Assembly (NCBI RefSeq): GCF_009758205.1 | Contig: NZ_WRXN01000001.1 | Location: 1,116,001 to 1,180,000, forward strand | DNA length: 64,000 nucleotides | Origin: Chitinophaga tropicalis | Lineage (GTDB): Bacteria; Bacteroidota; Bacteroidia; Chitinophagales; Chitinophagaceae | Direction: 5' to 3' | Shown: in pieces, positions 44,317 to 53,739 of the stretch | Layout: each line of letters starts with the position of its first letter | Position numbering within the stretch: position 1 is the stretch's first letter | Program-made: the position numbers and the translations under genes | The notes under the pieces: generated by a model | What the model was told of the DNA's origin: nothing | What the model saw: the letters and a program-made list of their open reading frames with translations, nothing else | Database searches by the model: none

Positions 44317-45228
44317 ATGTTGCTGAAAAAAAATATCCCATTCAAATATGTTTTTGGGAAAATAAAATATGAGGTGTTGCTTGTAGCGGTATATACGCTC
44401 GTCATAGTGCTGCTGCATGACAAGTTCAACCTGAAAGATATGGTCATTCCATTGTCTGTGCCCATGATCATGGGAACTGTCATATCCCTGCTGCTGGCAT
44501 TCCGCTCTAACCAGGCGTATGACAGGTGGTGGGAAGCCAGGACCGTCTGGGGAGCTATTGTAAATGACTCCCGTACATTTTCCAGGCAGATACTTTCTTT
44601 CATGGATAATTCCTATGGCTCGGAAGAGATAGAGCATTTCCGAGAAAGAATGGTGCGGAGGCAGATAGCATGGTGCTATGCCCTGAGCCAGCAGTTACGT
44701 GGATTAGACCCGCGGGAAGGACTGGAAAGGCTTATTCCTAAAAGGGAAGTGACATTTGCATGCAGGTATGCGAATGTGCCTATGGCGTTGCTGGAACTGC
44801 ATGCAAGAGATCTTAACCATGCGTTGAAGAATGAATGGCTGAATGCTTATCAGCAGGTAGAAATAGATAAAACGATCAGCCGTTTGTGTGATTCAATGGG
44901 TAAGTGTGAAAGGATCAAGAACACGGTGTTCCCTGCTACTTATAGCCTGTATATTCACTTTGCCATGAACTTCTTCATTATGTTGCTGCCGTTCTCGCTG
45001 ATCGAGTACTTTGGTTTCTTTGAAGTGCCTATGGTAGTTGCTATTTCTTCATCTTTCCTGCTGATAGAGAAGATGGCGATACACCTGCAGGACCCGTTTG
45101 ATAACAAGCCTACAGATACGCCTATGACGGCTATTTCAAGAAATATAGAAAGAGATCTGAAGCAGATGCTCAATGATCATCATGTACCTGAACATACAAC
45201 TGTTGAGCGGCAGTATTACGTTATGTAA
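44317..45228 (+). CDS. bestrophin-like anion channel (UPF0187)
   Basis: 303 residues from ATG 44317. Hydrophobic segments at ~22-40 and ~48-65, then the family block FRSNQAYDRWWEARTVWGAIVNDSR; two further segments at ~205-250 (FAMNFFIMLLPFSLIEYFGFF and VAISSSFLLIEKMAIHLQDPFDN), the latter containing the bestrophin acidic cluster. Bacterial homologues form pentameric ion channels in the inner membrane; ion preference varies. The C-terminal helix ends MLNDHHVPEHTTVERQYYVM. Co-transcribed with the stress protein gene. The region after it to 45402 shows no further gene. Confidence 0.9.
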   Translation: MLLKKNIPFKYVFGKIKYEVLLVAVYTLVIVLLHDKFNLKDMVIPLSVPMIMGTVISLLLAFRSNQAYDRWWEARTVWGAIVNDSRTFSRQILSFMDNSYGSEEIEHFRERMVRRQIAWCYALSQQLRGLDPREGLERLIPKREVTFACRYANVPMALLELHARDLNHALKNEWLNAYQQVEIDKTISRLCDSMGKCERIKNTVFPATYSLYIHFAMNFFIMLLPFSLIEYFGFFEVPMVVAISSSFLLIEKMAIHLQDPFDNKPTDTPMTAISRNIERDLKQMLNDHHVPEHTTVERQYYVM

Positions 45229-45402
45229 AGCTACATAGATTCGAGGTTGATACCTGGTTGAAGACGGAGGCGGGCTGGCGCTAAAAGGAACAAAAGGTTA
45301 AATTAATGACGGAAATCAAGGGGACAAGCAAGCGTCAGTCCGTTATCCATACTAATGAGTGAGTTTTAATCTATATACTGTTGTTGAGCGCGGATGGTTG
45401 CA

Positions 45403-45445
45403 CAAGAAAATGGGGTTTCGCCTTTGGCGAAACCCCATTTTCTTG
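45403..45445. repeat. long intergenic hairpin, family member 3
   Basis: Perfect 20-bp stem, loop TTT, apex TTCGCC-TTT-GGCGAA. Lies between the convergent bestrophin and ruvB genes and may terminate both. It is followed by TTTTTGCGCTGCGCG, the same sequence that follows the hairpin at 47959. Confidence 0.8.
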
Positions 45446-45493
45446 CAGGGTTTTTGCGCTGCGCGCGGCCTGAGATTTTTAGGGGGATAGTTA

Positions 45494-46519
45494 TCAGAAT
45501 AACATACCCGGATTGCCGCTGCGGGGAGCTTTGCCCAGATGTATATATGCTTTCTCTGTCACTTCTCTTCCCCGTGGCGTACGTTTAATAAAACCTTCCT
45601 GTATCAGGAAAGGCTCATATACTTCTTCCAGTGTGCCTGCCTCTTCACCTACAGCTGTAGCAATAGTAGTGATACCTACGGGGCCGCCTTTAAAGTTCTC
45701 TATGATGACCTGGAGTATACGGTTATCCATTTCATCCAGCCCGTACTCATCTACATTCAATGCTTTCAGGCTGAATTTGGCGATATCAAGATCTATAGTA
45801 CCATTCCCTACTACCTGGGCAAAATCTCTTACACGTCTTAACAGGCCATTGGCAATACGGGGAGTACCACGGGAGCGCCTGGCTATTTCCATGGCGGCAT
45901 CTGAAGTGATCTTTGTTTGCAATAAGCCGGCAGCGCGCCAGATGATCTTCTGTAATGTGGCAGCACTGTAATATTCAAGCCTGGACTTGATACCGAACCT
46001 GGAAAGCAGGGGGGCGGTAAGCAGGCCTGAACGGGTAGTGGCGCCTATCAGGGTGAAAGGGTGTAAGGTGATCTGGATAGAACGTGCGCTGGGCCCCGTA
46101 TCTATCATAATATCAATACGGTAGTCTTCCATGGCTGAGTACAGATACTCTTCCACTACGGTACTGAGCCGGTGTATTTCATCGATGAACAGTACATCCC
46201 TGTCTTCCAGGTTGGTAAGCAGGCCGGCAAGGTCTCCCGGTTTTTCTATGACCGGGCCGGAAGTTTCCTTGATGTTCACGCCCATTTCATTGGCCACGAT
46301 ACGGGAGAGAGTAGTTTTACCCAGGCCCGGCGGACCATGGAACAGTATATGGTCAAGCGCCTCACCTCTCATTTTGGCGGCCTTGATAAAGATCTTCAGG
46401 TTCTCAATGATCTGGTCCTGCCCGGAGAAATCCACGATCTCCCGGGGGCGAATGCTGTTCTCAAACTCTTTTTCTGCCGCACTCTGGCGGTTTTCTTCTG
46501 GTCTTAGCGGATTGGACAT
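45494..46519 (-). CDS. ruvB: Holliday junction branch migration ATPase RuvB
   Basis: 341 residues. Order: N-terminal [14 protein letters not shown], Walker [13 protein letters not shown] near residue 62, Walker [11 protein letters not shown] near 110, sensor 1 [10 protein letters not shown], arginine finger region LLSRFGI, and C-terminal winged helix ending [18 protein letters not shown]. It drives branch migration with RuvA. Normal length. ruvC lies 7 kb upstream on the same strand but is not linked in an operon. Confidence 0.97.
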   Translation of the reverse strand: MSNPLRPEENRQSAAEKEFENSIRPREIVDFSGQDQIIENLKIFIKAAKMRGEALDHILFHGPPGLGKTTLSRIVANEMGVNIKETSGPVIEKPGDLAGLLTNLEDRDVLFIDEIHRLSTVVEEYLYSAMEDYRIDIMIDTGPSARSIQITLHPFTLIGATTRSGLLTAPLLSRFGIKSRLEYYSAATLQKIIWRAAGLLQTKITSDAAMEIARRSRGTPRIANGLLRRVRDFAQVVGNGTIDLDIAKFSLKALNVDEYGLDEMDNRILQVIIENFKGGPVGITTIATAVGEEAGTLEEVYEPFLIQEGFIKRTPRGREVTEKAYIHLGKAPRSGNPGMLF

Positions 46520-46635
46520 ATCAGGGCGAAAGTTACCAAAATTCCCCCGGTTACGATAGGCAGGTTGAACATTGTTTGGTATATTGTTGCAATAGATTAG
46601 CCCGTAAGCACATTAAAAACGAATAAATCCATTAC

Positions 46636-47934
46636 ATGAAGAAGCCGTATTTTTTATTACCTGTGATATGCCTCTTTACCTTTACCGCGCAGGCGCAGAT
46701 AAAAGAAGCAGAAGTAAAGCGCATACTGTCGGTACTATCTGCCGACGATATGCAGGGACGTATGATCTTTACACCCGGCATAGAGAAAGCCGCAGTATTC
46801 CTGGAAGACGAATTTAAGAAGGCCGGTTTACAACCCCTGGATGGCGCTGCCAGCTACAGGCAGACCTTTGCCCGCTATAATATCCGTTCTCAGAAACAAC
46901 AGCTGACCATCGGCGGCAAAGAGGAAGATGGGCAGAGAGTGATGATGATGGGCGTGGAAACACATCTTGAATGGAATGAAAAAACACCTGTTGAGGTGAA
47001 ACAGCTCCGTGATACAGATAACTTCGATGCAAAGCTGGGAGAACTGAGAGGTGCTTCCCGCAATACACTGGTATGGGTAGATGGTATACACCGGGAAAAG
47101 TTCGAGACCTATTATAAGAGCCTGCATGAGGGAAACAGCAAGAGATCGCGCGATAGCAGCGCCGCTGTAGTATTGATCCTGAAAGAAGGACAGGAGTCAA
47201 CACCGGATGTATGGGGCGTAAAGATAGATCAGGAGGTAGTGCGTATGCCGCTCAGCAACATTGCAGGCATGATTAAAGGCAGCAGCAAGCCTGATGAATA
47301 TGTGATCTTTTCCGGCCACTATGATCACATAGGAATATTACCGCCCGTTGCGGGCGATTCTATTGCCAATGGCGCTGACGATGATGCAAGTGGCGTAACG
47401 GCAGTGCTTATGCTGGCTAAGTATTTTAAACAGCATCCACCGGCACGTACCTTATTGTTCGTGGCATTTACAGCGGAAGAATCTGGTGGTTATGGTTCCC
47501 GTTACTTCTCACAGCAGCTGAACCCTGAGAAGATAGTTGCTATGTTCAATATTGAGATGATAGGGAAGGAGTCTAAATTTGGCCAGAACAGTGCATTTAT
47601 TACAGGGTTTGAACGGTCTGACTTCGGTACAATATTGCAGAAGAACCTGGAGAAGTCTGTGTTCCGTTTTCATCCGGACCCTTATCCGGAGCAGCAGCTG
47701 TTCTATCGTTCAGATAATGCTACACTGGCAAGGCTGGGGGTGCCTGCGCATACTATTTCAACTACGCAGATTGATAAAGATGAGCGGTATCATAGTGTGG
47801 ATGATGAAATGGATAGTATGGATGTGAAGAATATTGCGAGTATTATACAGGCAATAGCTACAAGTGCTACTTCTATTGTGAATGGAGTGGATACGCCGAC
47901 GAGGATAGATAAGGAGGGGGTGGGAAGGAATTGA
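46636..47934 (+). CDS. secreted M28-family zinc aminopeptidase
   Basis: 432 residues with signal peptide to ~20 (LFTFTAQAQ). The N-terminal part resembles the PA-like insertion of many M28 enzymes. Metal ligands: SGHYDHIG (His and Asp near 230), NGADDDASGV (Asp near 250), FTAEESGGYGS (Glu pair near 285), and a late His in HSVDDEMD. It cleaves N-terminal amino acids or acts on peptides in the periplasm. Single gene, followed by a long hairpin of the repeat family. Confidence 0.9.
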   Translation: MKKPYFLLPVICLFTFTAQAQIKEAEVKRILSVLSADDMQGRMIFTPGIEKAAVFLEDEFKKAGLQPLDGAASYRQTFARYNIRSQKQQLTIGGKEEDGQRVMMMGVETHLEWNEKTPVEVKQLRDTDNFDAKLGELRGASRNTLVWVDGIHREKFETYYKSLHEGNSKRSRDSSAAVVLILKEGQESTPDVWGVKIDQEVVRMPLSNIAGMIKGSSKPDEYVIFSGHYDHIGILPPVAGDSIANGADDDASGVTAVLMLAKYFKQHPPARTLLFVAFTAEESGGYGSRYFSQQLNPEKIVAMFNIEMIGKESKFGQNSAFITGFERSDFGTILQKNLEKSVFRFHPDPYPEQQLFYRSDNATLARLGVPAHTISTTQIDKDERYHSVDDEMDSMDVKNIASIIQAIATSATSIVNGVDTPTRIDKEGVGRN

Positions 47935-47958
47935 GTAGTTTGATTTAGTGCGGAGTTG

Positions 47959-48001
47959 CTCAACAAATCGATTTTGCCGAAGGCGAAATCGATTTGTTGA
48001 G
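47959..48001. repeat. long intergenic hairpin, family member 4
   Basis: 20-bp stem with one G-T pair, loop GAA, apex TTTGCC-GAA-GGCGAA. Between the convergent M28 and M23 genes. Downstream sequence TTTTTGCGCTGCGCG repeats that after the hairpin at 45403. Confidence 0.8.
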
Positions 48002-48053
48002 AGGGCTTTTTGCGCTGCGCGTAGCTGAGAAATTGGTTTGTGATGAATGCAAT

Positions 48054-48728
48054 TTATTGTATGATCATTTGCAGGATAAGGTCAGGGTCAGGGCAGTTAG
48101 CCAGGAACCTGGCCTTTTCGCTGTAACGGCATACCCCGGGATAGTCACCGATATAACCTTCCATGTCTTCTATAACCTGGAAATGCAGGTGTGGCGGCCA
48201 TTGTCCGTTCTCTTTGATATTTCCGAAATGGGCGATGATCTGTCCGGCAGCAATTTTCTTATTATCGTATAAACCTTCCAGGTCAGCTAGTGAAAGATGT
48301 CCGTACAGGGTATGAAAGATATGTCCTTCCAGCTGATGGCGCAGAATGATAGTAGCTCCATAATCTCCCTGCACATCATTAAAGCGGAAGCTGTGCACTT
48401 CCCCGTCCAGCGGAGCATATACCGGTGTTCCTGCAGGGCCCCAGATATCAATACCGAGATGTAAGCGCCGGGGCTCTCCTTCTGTATCAAAATGGCTGCT
48501 GCGGGCATAGATGGTGCGATGTTCCCCATACCCGCCAATACCCAGGCGGCATTGATGCTGTTGTAATGTTGTGGTTACATATTCACTGAACAGCGTAATA
48601 TCGTCGAGGATGGTGGTTGTAAGATCGGTGTTGGCTGCTGTGAAGTCCATCCGCAGCAATTTTTCAGCCGGATCATGTAATACTACCGGCTGAAACGGCT
48701 GATACTTTTTTAAGAGATCTGTTAACAT
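48054..48728 (-). CDS. M23-family metallopeptidase domain protein without signal peptide
   Basis: 224 residues. No signal peptide or membrane segment is seen. LytM-type peptidase signatures: HLGIDIWGPAGTPVYAPLDG (HxxxD zinc ligands near 119), HTLYGHLS (near 166), and PPHLHFQV (HxH near 191). M23 enzymes cleave peptidoglycan cross-bridges, but lack of an export signal suggests a cytoplasmic or otherwise targeted form. It lies downstream of leuS after a terminator on the same strand. Confidence 0.88.
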   Translation of the reverse strand: MLTDLLKKYQPFQPVVLHDPAEKLLRMDFTAANTDLTTTILDDITLFSEYVTTTLQQHQCRLGIGGYGEHRTIYARSSHFDTEGEPRRLHLGIDIWGPAGTPVYAPLDGEVHSFRFNDVQGDYGATIILRHQLEGHIFHTLYGHLSLADLEGLYDNKKIAAGQIIAHFGNIKENGQWPPHLHFQVIEDMEGYIGDYPGVCRYSEKARFLANCPDPDLILQMIIQ

Positions 48729-48749
48729 ACAAACGGGTTAAAATAAGAA

Positions 48750-48770
48750 GGGCCTGTCACTGACAGGCCC
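48750..48770 (-). terminator. leuS terminator
   Basis: GGGCCTGTC/GACAGGCCC with loop ACT; on the minus strand followed by TTCTTATTTT. Confidence 0.8.
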
Positions 48771-48788
48771 CTGATATGATAAAGTAAT

Positions 48789-51557
48789 TTATATTACAAT
48801 ATTGATCATTCTGCCTTTCACTATTACCATTTTCTTCAACGCTTTGCCTTCCATCCATTTCTGCACCAGCTCATTGGCCAGCACTTCTTTTTCTATCAGC
48901 GCATTGTCGGCATCCAGCGCAAAGCTCATCTCAGTACGCGTTTTACCGTTAACGGCAATAGGGTAAGCGAAAGCGCTTTCTTTAGTGTACTTCTCTTCAA
49001 ACACAGGATAAGCTGCATCCAGTACGCTGGTAGTATTGCCCAGCAGGTGCCACAGCTCTTCTGCAATATGCGGTGCATATGGCGTGAGCAGGACCAGCAA
49101 TGGTTCCAGTACGCTGCGTTTGTTACACTTCAGTGTGCTCAGCTCATTTACGCAGATCATGAACTGGCTCACAGCAGTATTGTAAGAGAAATGCTCTGTA
49201 TCGTGATCTATCTTCTGGATAGTTTTGTGCAATACTTTCAGTTCTTCCGGTGTAGCATCGCCTTCTTTTACAATGAGGCCTTTCTGTTCATCAGCAAAGA
49301 GACGCCAGAGCTTTTTCAGGAAGCGGTGTACGCCTTCTATGCCTTTGGTATCCCAGGGTTTGGACTGTTCTACCGGCCCCAGGAACATTTCGTACATACG
49401 GAAGGTATCGGCGCCGAATTTCTCTACTACATCATTTGGGTTCACCGTGTTGAACAAACGCTTACTCATTTTTTCAAGCTGGGTGCCGCAGATGTATTTC
49501 CCGTTTTCCAGTATGAACTCAGCGTCTATGTAGTCGTGTCTCCACTGTTTAAATGCGGCTGTATCCAGTTCAACGCCGTCTACTATGTTAACGTCAACAT
49601 GCAGTTCATCAGTTTCATACTTGTCTTTCAGACCGGCAGAAACAAATGTGTTGGTGCCGCGTACGCGGTACACCAGGCGGGAATTACCGCCTATCATGCC
49701 CTGGTTGATCAGCTTTTTGTAAGGTTCCTGGAAGCCTATATAACCGAGGTCATACAGGGCTTTGGTCCACAGGCGTGAATACAGCAGATGTCCTACGGCA
49801 TGTTCTGTACCGCCAATATATACGTCTACCTGGTTCCAGTAATCTGTTGCTTTACGGTCAGCAAATGCTGCTGTATTCTGCGGATCTGTATAGCGGAGGA
49901 AATACCAGCTGCTGCCTGCGTAGCCGGGCATGGTGTTGGTTTCCCTTTTTGTATCTGCATCCAGGTTCACCCATTCTGTAATGTTGGCCAGCGGGCCTTC
50001 ACCTTCTTCTCCTGGTTTGTAGTTTTCAACATGCGGCAGGGTAACGGGCAGTTCTTTGCTGTCTGCCGCGTAGGCTACACCATTCTTATAAACGATAGGG
50101 AAAGGTTCTCCCCAGTAGCGCTGGCGACTGAAACCTGCGTCCCTCATTTTATAGTTGATCTGCCTTTTGCCGATACCTGCTGCTTCCACTTTATCTATCA
50201 CCAGGTCCATGGCGGCTCTCATTTCTATGCCGTCAAGGAAATCGCTGTGTTGCAGTATGGCATCTTTGGTAGGATTGGCCTCTTCTCCGTTAAAGGCATC
50301 CCCAATAATATTGGTGATGGGGATGTTGAAATGTTTAGCAAAGGAATAGTCGCGCTGATCGCCACAGGGCACAGCCATAATAGCGCCGGTGCCGTAGCCT
50401 GCCAGTACATATTCGGAGATCCATACTGGAATGCGTTTGCCATTGAAAGGGTTCAGTACGTAAGCGCCGGTGAAGCAGCCGGTGATCTGTTTTACTTCCG
50501 CCATACGTTCCCGTTCAGAGCGGCTCTGTACATAATCCAGGTATTTTTCCACTTCAGCCTGTTTGTCTGCCGTGGTGATACTGCTAACCAGTTCATGCTC
50601 AGGCGCCAGCACCATAAAGTCTACACCGAAGATGGTATCGGGGCGGGTAGTATAAACGGTTACAGCTTTGAATTCACTGCCTTCTATTTTAAAGGTGATC
50701 TCTGCTCCCTGGCTTTTTCCTATCCAGTTGCGCTGCATTTCCTTCATGGCATCGCTGTAGGCTACTGTTTCCAGGCCTTCCAGCAGGCGGTTGGCATATT
50801 CTGTGATACGGAGAAACCACTGCCTCATTTTCTTTTTGATAACGGGGTGGCCACCACGTTCACTAACGCCATTCACCACCTCATCGTTGGCCAGTACGGT
50901 ACCGAGGGCAGGGCACCAGTTCACTTCGGCATAGGCCAGGTAAGCCAGGCGGTAGTGCATCAGTATTTCGCGCTGCCTGATCTCGGAGAACTGTTTCCAT
51001 TCTTCTGCGGTGAATTGAATGGCACGGTCGCCGGGGCATTCAATGCCTGCGTTACCATTCTTTTCGAAAGCGGCCAGGAGGGTATCGATATGTTCTGCTT
51101 TCTGCAGGGAGCGGTTGAACCAGCTGTTGAAGAGCTGGAGGAAGATCCATTGGGTCCATTTATAATACCCGGGATCGCTGGTGTTCACTTCTCTTTCCCA
51201 GTCAAAGCAGAAACCAATGTTATCCAGCTGGTTACGGAAAGCTTTGATGTTCTGGGCAGTGGTGATGGCCGGGTGTTGCCCGGTTTCCAGTGCATATTGT
51301 TCTGCCGGCAGGCCGAATGCGTCCCATCCCATGGGATGGAGTACATTAAAGCCTTTCAGTCTTTTATAACGCGCATAGATATCTGATGAGATATATCCCA
51401 GCGGGTGCCCGACGTGAAGACCCGTTCCTGAAGGATAAGGGAACATATCCAGTACATAACATTTGGGTTTGGAGCTGTCATTGCTTACACGGTAAGCTTT
51501 TGTGCTTGTCCAGTGTGCCTGCCACTTTTTCTCAATCGCCCTGAAATTGTATTCCAT
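48789..51557 (-). CDS. leuS: leucyl-tRNA synthetase
   Basis: 922 residues. Class I HIGH motif as HVGHPLGY near residue 48, CP1 editing domain with TTRPDTIFGVDFM and GTGAIMAVPCGDQRDY (a Bacteroidota-like variant of the editing-site sequence), and the KMSKS motif KMSKR near 710, followed by the anticodon-binding helical domain. Charges tRNA-Leu and edits mischarged tRNA. Own promoter element at 51605-51612; divergent from ftsX. Confidence 0.98.
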   Translation of the reverse strand: MEYNFRAIEKKWQAHWTSTKAYRVSNDSSKPKCYVLDMFPYPSGTGLHVGHPLGYISSDIYARYKRLKGFNVLHPMGWDAFGLPAEQYALETGQHPAITTAQNIKAFRNQLDNIGFCFDWEREVNTSDPGYYKWTQWIFLQLFNSWFNRSLQKAEHIDTLLAAFEKNGNAGIECPGDRAIQFTAEEWKQFSEIRQREILMHYRLAYLAYAEVNWCPALGTVLANDEVVNGVSERGGHPVIKKKMRQWFLRITEYANRLLEGLETVAYSDAMKEMQRNWIGKSQGAEITFKIEGSEFKAVTVYTTRPDTIFGVDFMVLAPEHELVSSITTADKQAEVEKYLDYVQSRSERERMAEVKQITGCFTGAYVLNPFNGKRIPVWISEYVLAGYGTGAIMAVPCGDQRDYSFAKHFNIPITNIIGDAFNGEEANPTKDAILQHSDFLDGIEMRAAMDLVIDKVEAAGIGKRQINYKMRDAGFSRQRYWGEPFPIVYKNGVAYAADSKELPVTLPHVENYKPGEEGEGPLANITEWVNLDADTKRETNTMPGYAGSSWYFLRYTDPQNTAAFADRKATDYWNQVDVYIGGTEHAVGHLLYSRLWTKALYDLGYIGFQEPYKKLINQGMIGGNSRLVYRVRGTNTFVSAGLKDKYETDELHVDVNIVDGVELDTAAFKQWRHDYIDAEFILENGKYICGTQLEKMSKRLFNTVNPNDVVEKFGADTFRMYEMFLGPVEQSKPWDTKGIEGVHRFLKKLWRLFADEQKGLIVKEGDATPEELKVLHKTIQKIDHDTEHFSYNTAVSQFMICVNELSTLKCNKRSVLEPLLVLLTPYAPHIAEELWHLLGNTTSVLDAAYPVFEEKYTKESAFAYPIAVNGKTRTEMSFALDADNALIEKEVLANELVQKWMEGKALKKMVIVKGRMINIVI

Positions 51558-51604
51558 ATAAAAATAATCTGTCTGATCCTGTTTAAAATAACGTTAAAGG
51601 ATGA

Positions 51605-51612
51605 CAAAAGTA
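51605..51612 (-). promoter_or_regulatory. -7 promoter element TACTTTTG for leuS
   Basis: Exact TAnnTTTG on the minus strand, 47 bases upstream of leuS. On the plus strand a one-mismatch element TATTTTCG (51634-51641) serves ftsX. Confidence 0.55.
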
Positions 51613-51659
51613 AACATAACTCCTAATTTTTATTATTTTCGCCAATAAACGGTAGATTA

Positions 51660-52535
51660 ATGGCGCAGCAACCCGGGAAATCATCATCGAAAAAGTCTAA
51701 ACCTTCCTATCTGTATTCTATTATTGGGGTGGCACTTGTCCTGTTCCTGCTGGGAACCCTGGGCCTTATTGTGATCCATGCCAATAAGCTGAGTGAGTTT
51801 TTCAAGGAAAGTATTGAGATCCAGGTGATTCTGAGGGACAATGTAAAGGAAGAACAGGCTATAGCCCTGAAAGATTCCATTGCCAGCAGGCCTTATGTGA
51901 AGTCTATCGAGTACGTATCCAAGGATATGGCGGCAGAGCGTTTCAAGAAAGAGTTCGGGGAAGATTTTATTAATCTGCTGCAGTATAATCCCTTGTATGC
52001 CAGTATCAATATAAAAGGTAATGCGCGTTATGTGAACCCTGACAGCCTGAGGGTGATAGAGGCCAGCTTAACGCAGCAGAATATAGTGAGGGAGATCTCT
52101 TATCAGCGTGGCCTGGTAAGTAAGCTGAATGAGAATGTAAGGAAGATAGGCCTGGTTATACTGGGTATCTGTGTGCTGCTGGCCGTTGTAGTGATAGTAT
52201 TGATAGACAATACCATCCGTCTGGCCATGTTCAGCAACCGTTTCCTGATCAAGACCATGCAGATGGTAGGCGCTACCCGCTGGTTCATTGCCAAACCATT
52301 TGATATCAGGAGCATTATTAATGGCGCCCTGAGCGCTTTCCTTGCTATTGCCGGGTTGATAGGCATTCTTTACGGTGCAGACCAGCTGCTGCCGGAACTG
52401 AGCAGCATGCGGGACTACCTGATGATAACCGTGCTGTTTGTAGGAATGATAGTAATAGGTATCTGCATCTCACTGGTCAGCACACACCGTTCAGTGATGA
52501 AATACCTGCGTTTAAAACTGGACGATCTATATTGA
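51660..52535 (+). CDS. ftsX: cell division ABC permease FtsX
   Basis: 291 residues. N-terminal cytoplasmic Ser/Lys-rich tail, transmembrane helix 1 at ~20-43, a periplasmic domain (~50-160) with SIEIQVILRDNVKEEQ, then three helices (~165-280) including the family block RFLIKTMQMVGATRWFIAKPF. FtsX with FtsE activates septal peptidoglycan hydrolases. ftsE is not nearby, as usual in Bacteroidota. First gene of ftsX-DUF3098-uppP. Confidence 0.93.
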   Translation: MAQQPGKSSSKKSKPSYLYSIIGVALVLFLLGTLGLIVIHANKLSEFFKESIEIQVILRDNVKEEQAIALKDSIASRPYVKSIEYVSKDMAAERFKKEFGEDFINLLQYNPLYASINIKGNARYVNPDSLRVIEASLTQQNIVREISYQRGLVSKLNENVRKIGLVILGICVLLAVVVIVLIDNTIRLAMFSNRFLIKTMQMVGATRWFIAKPFDIRSIINGALSAFLAIAGLIGILYGADQLLPELSSMRDYLMITVLFVGMIVIGICISLVSTHRSVMKYLRLKLDDLY

Positions 52536-52556
52536 TTTTGATAATTTCACCATACT

Positions 52557-52817
52557 ATGAGTAAAGCATTCAAACACGTAGAAAAGAATGAGGGTGACAG
52601 CCGCGCTGTTTTTGCAAAAGACAACTCCAAAATTATGATTGCAGGACTTGCAGTCATTGTAGTAGGATTTTTGCTGATGCTGGGTGGTAACAGCAATGAT
52701 CCCAACTCTTTCAAACCTGAAGAAGTGTACAGCTTCCGCCGTATTACACTGGCGCCCATCGTTATTGTGCTGGGGCTGATAGTGGAGATCTATGCCATTA
52801 TGCGTAAGCCTAAATAA
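52557..52817 (+). CDS. DUF3098 small membrane protein
   Basis: 86 residues with two transmembrane helices (~23-42, KIMIAGLAVIVVGFLLMLGG, and ~62-80, LAPIVIVLGLIVEIYAIM) separated by a short loop NDPNSFKPEEVYSFRR that is typical of DUF3098. Found next to ftsX and uppP across Bacteroidota. Function unknown, probably linked to the cell envelope. Followed by a terminator. Confidence 0.9.
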   Translation: MSKAFKHVEKNEGDSRAVFAKDNSKIMIAGLAVIVVGFLLMLGGNSNDPNSFKPEEVYSFRRITLAPIVIVLGLIVEIYAIMRKPK

Positions 52818-52850
52818 TCGGAATTATCAGGAACGTAATTTATAAATCCG

Positions 52851-52878
52851 GGCGATGAGCATTCATCGCCTTTTTTTT
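52851..52878 (+). terminator. terminator between DUF3098 gene and uppP
   Basis: GGCGATGA/TCATCGCC with loop GCAT and eight T. uppP, 42 bases on, must depend on readthrough or an unseen promoter. Confidence 0.88.
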
Positions 52879-52919
52879 GAATGGGAGCAATACTCCGTGA
52901 TTAAATCAGTAAGCAGAAC

Positions 52920-53720
52920 ATGAACATCTGGGAAGCGATCATTATTGCAATAGTTGAAGGGTTAACAGAGTTTTTACCGGTATCTTCTACCGGTCATATG
53001 ATCATCACAAGTGCTTTGCTGGGCATTAACAAAGATGAGTTTACCAAGCTGTTTGAAGTATGTATACAGCTGGGTGCTATTCTTGCCGTAGTAGTGTTAT
53101 ACTGGAAGAAATTCCTGGTGTTTGATAAGAACAGGGTCAACTTTTATATAAAACTGATCGTAGCGGTTATTCCTGCACTTGCCTTTGGCGCGCTGTTCGC
53201 AGATAAGATAGATGCACTGCTGGAAAGCCCGCTGGTAGTGGGCATTACCCTGCTGGCCGGAGGTGTTGTATTGCTGTTTGTAGATGACTGGTTTAAAAAA
53301 CCTGAGATAGAGAGTGATGAGCAGATGAACCTGTTCAAAGCTTTACGCATTGGTTTCTGGCAATGTGTGGCAATGATACCAGGGATAAGCCGCAGCGCTG
53401 CCACTATCATTGGCGGTATGCAGCAGAAGCTGACCAGGAACGTAGCGGCAGAATTTTCCTTTTTCCTGGCTGTGCCTACCATGGCGGCGGCTACCGGCTA
53501 TAAACTGCTGAAAGGAAAGGACCTGCTGATGTCTAATATGGATAACCTTAAGCTTTTATTAATAGGAAACATCGTTGCTTTTGTAGTAGCCATGCTGGCT
53601 ATCAAATTCTTCATTAACGCACTGAAAAAATATGGCTTCAGGGTGTGGGGGTATTACCGCATTATAGTAGGGATTGCTATTCTTATTGCAATCGCTATGG
53701 GGTACAAATTATCAGTGTAA
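52920..53720 (+). CDS. uppP: undecaprenyl-diphosphatase
   Basis: 266 residues, eight hydrophobic segments. Active-site motifs [14 protein letters not shown] (near 14) and [14 protein letters not shown] (near 155) are the two conserved BacA/UppP blocks. It dephosphorylates undecaprenyl diphosphate so that the lipid carrier can be reused for peptidoglycan and O-antigen synthesis; confers bacitracin tolerance when abundant. The truB gene that often follows in relatives is absent here. Confidence 0.95.
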   Translation: MNIWEAIIIAIVEGLTEFLPVSSTGHMIITSALLGINKDEFTKLFEVCIQLGAILAVVVLYWKKFLVFDKNRVNFYIKLIVAVIPALAFGALFADKIDALLESPLVVGITLLAGGVVLLFVDDWFKKPEIESDEQMNLFKALRIGFWQCVAMIPGISRSAATIIGGMQQKLTRNVAAEFSFFLAVPTMAAATGYKLLKGKDLLMSNMDNLKLLLIGNIVAFVVAMLAIKFFINALKKYGFRVWGYYRIIVGIAILIAIAMGYKLSV

Positions 53721-53739
53721 AAAATTGTCGTAGCATTAA

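Noticed and set aside
47994..48272. 92-codon plus-strand frame opposite the M23 gene
   Set aside because: Antisense to conserved zinc-site codons of the peptidase; no family match.
49788..51386. 532-codon open frame antisense to leuS
   Set aside because: Mirror of leuS codon bias; composition is Cys/Phe-rich with no recognisable domain.
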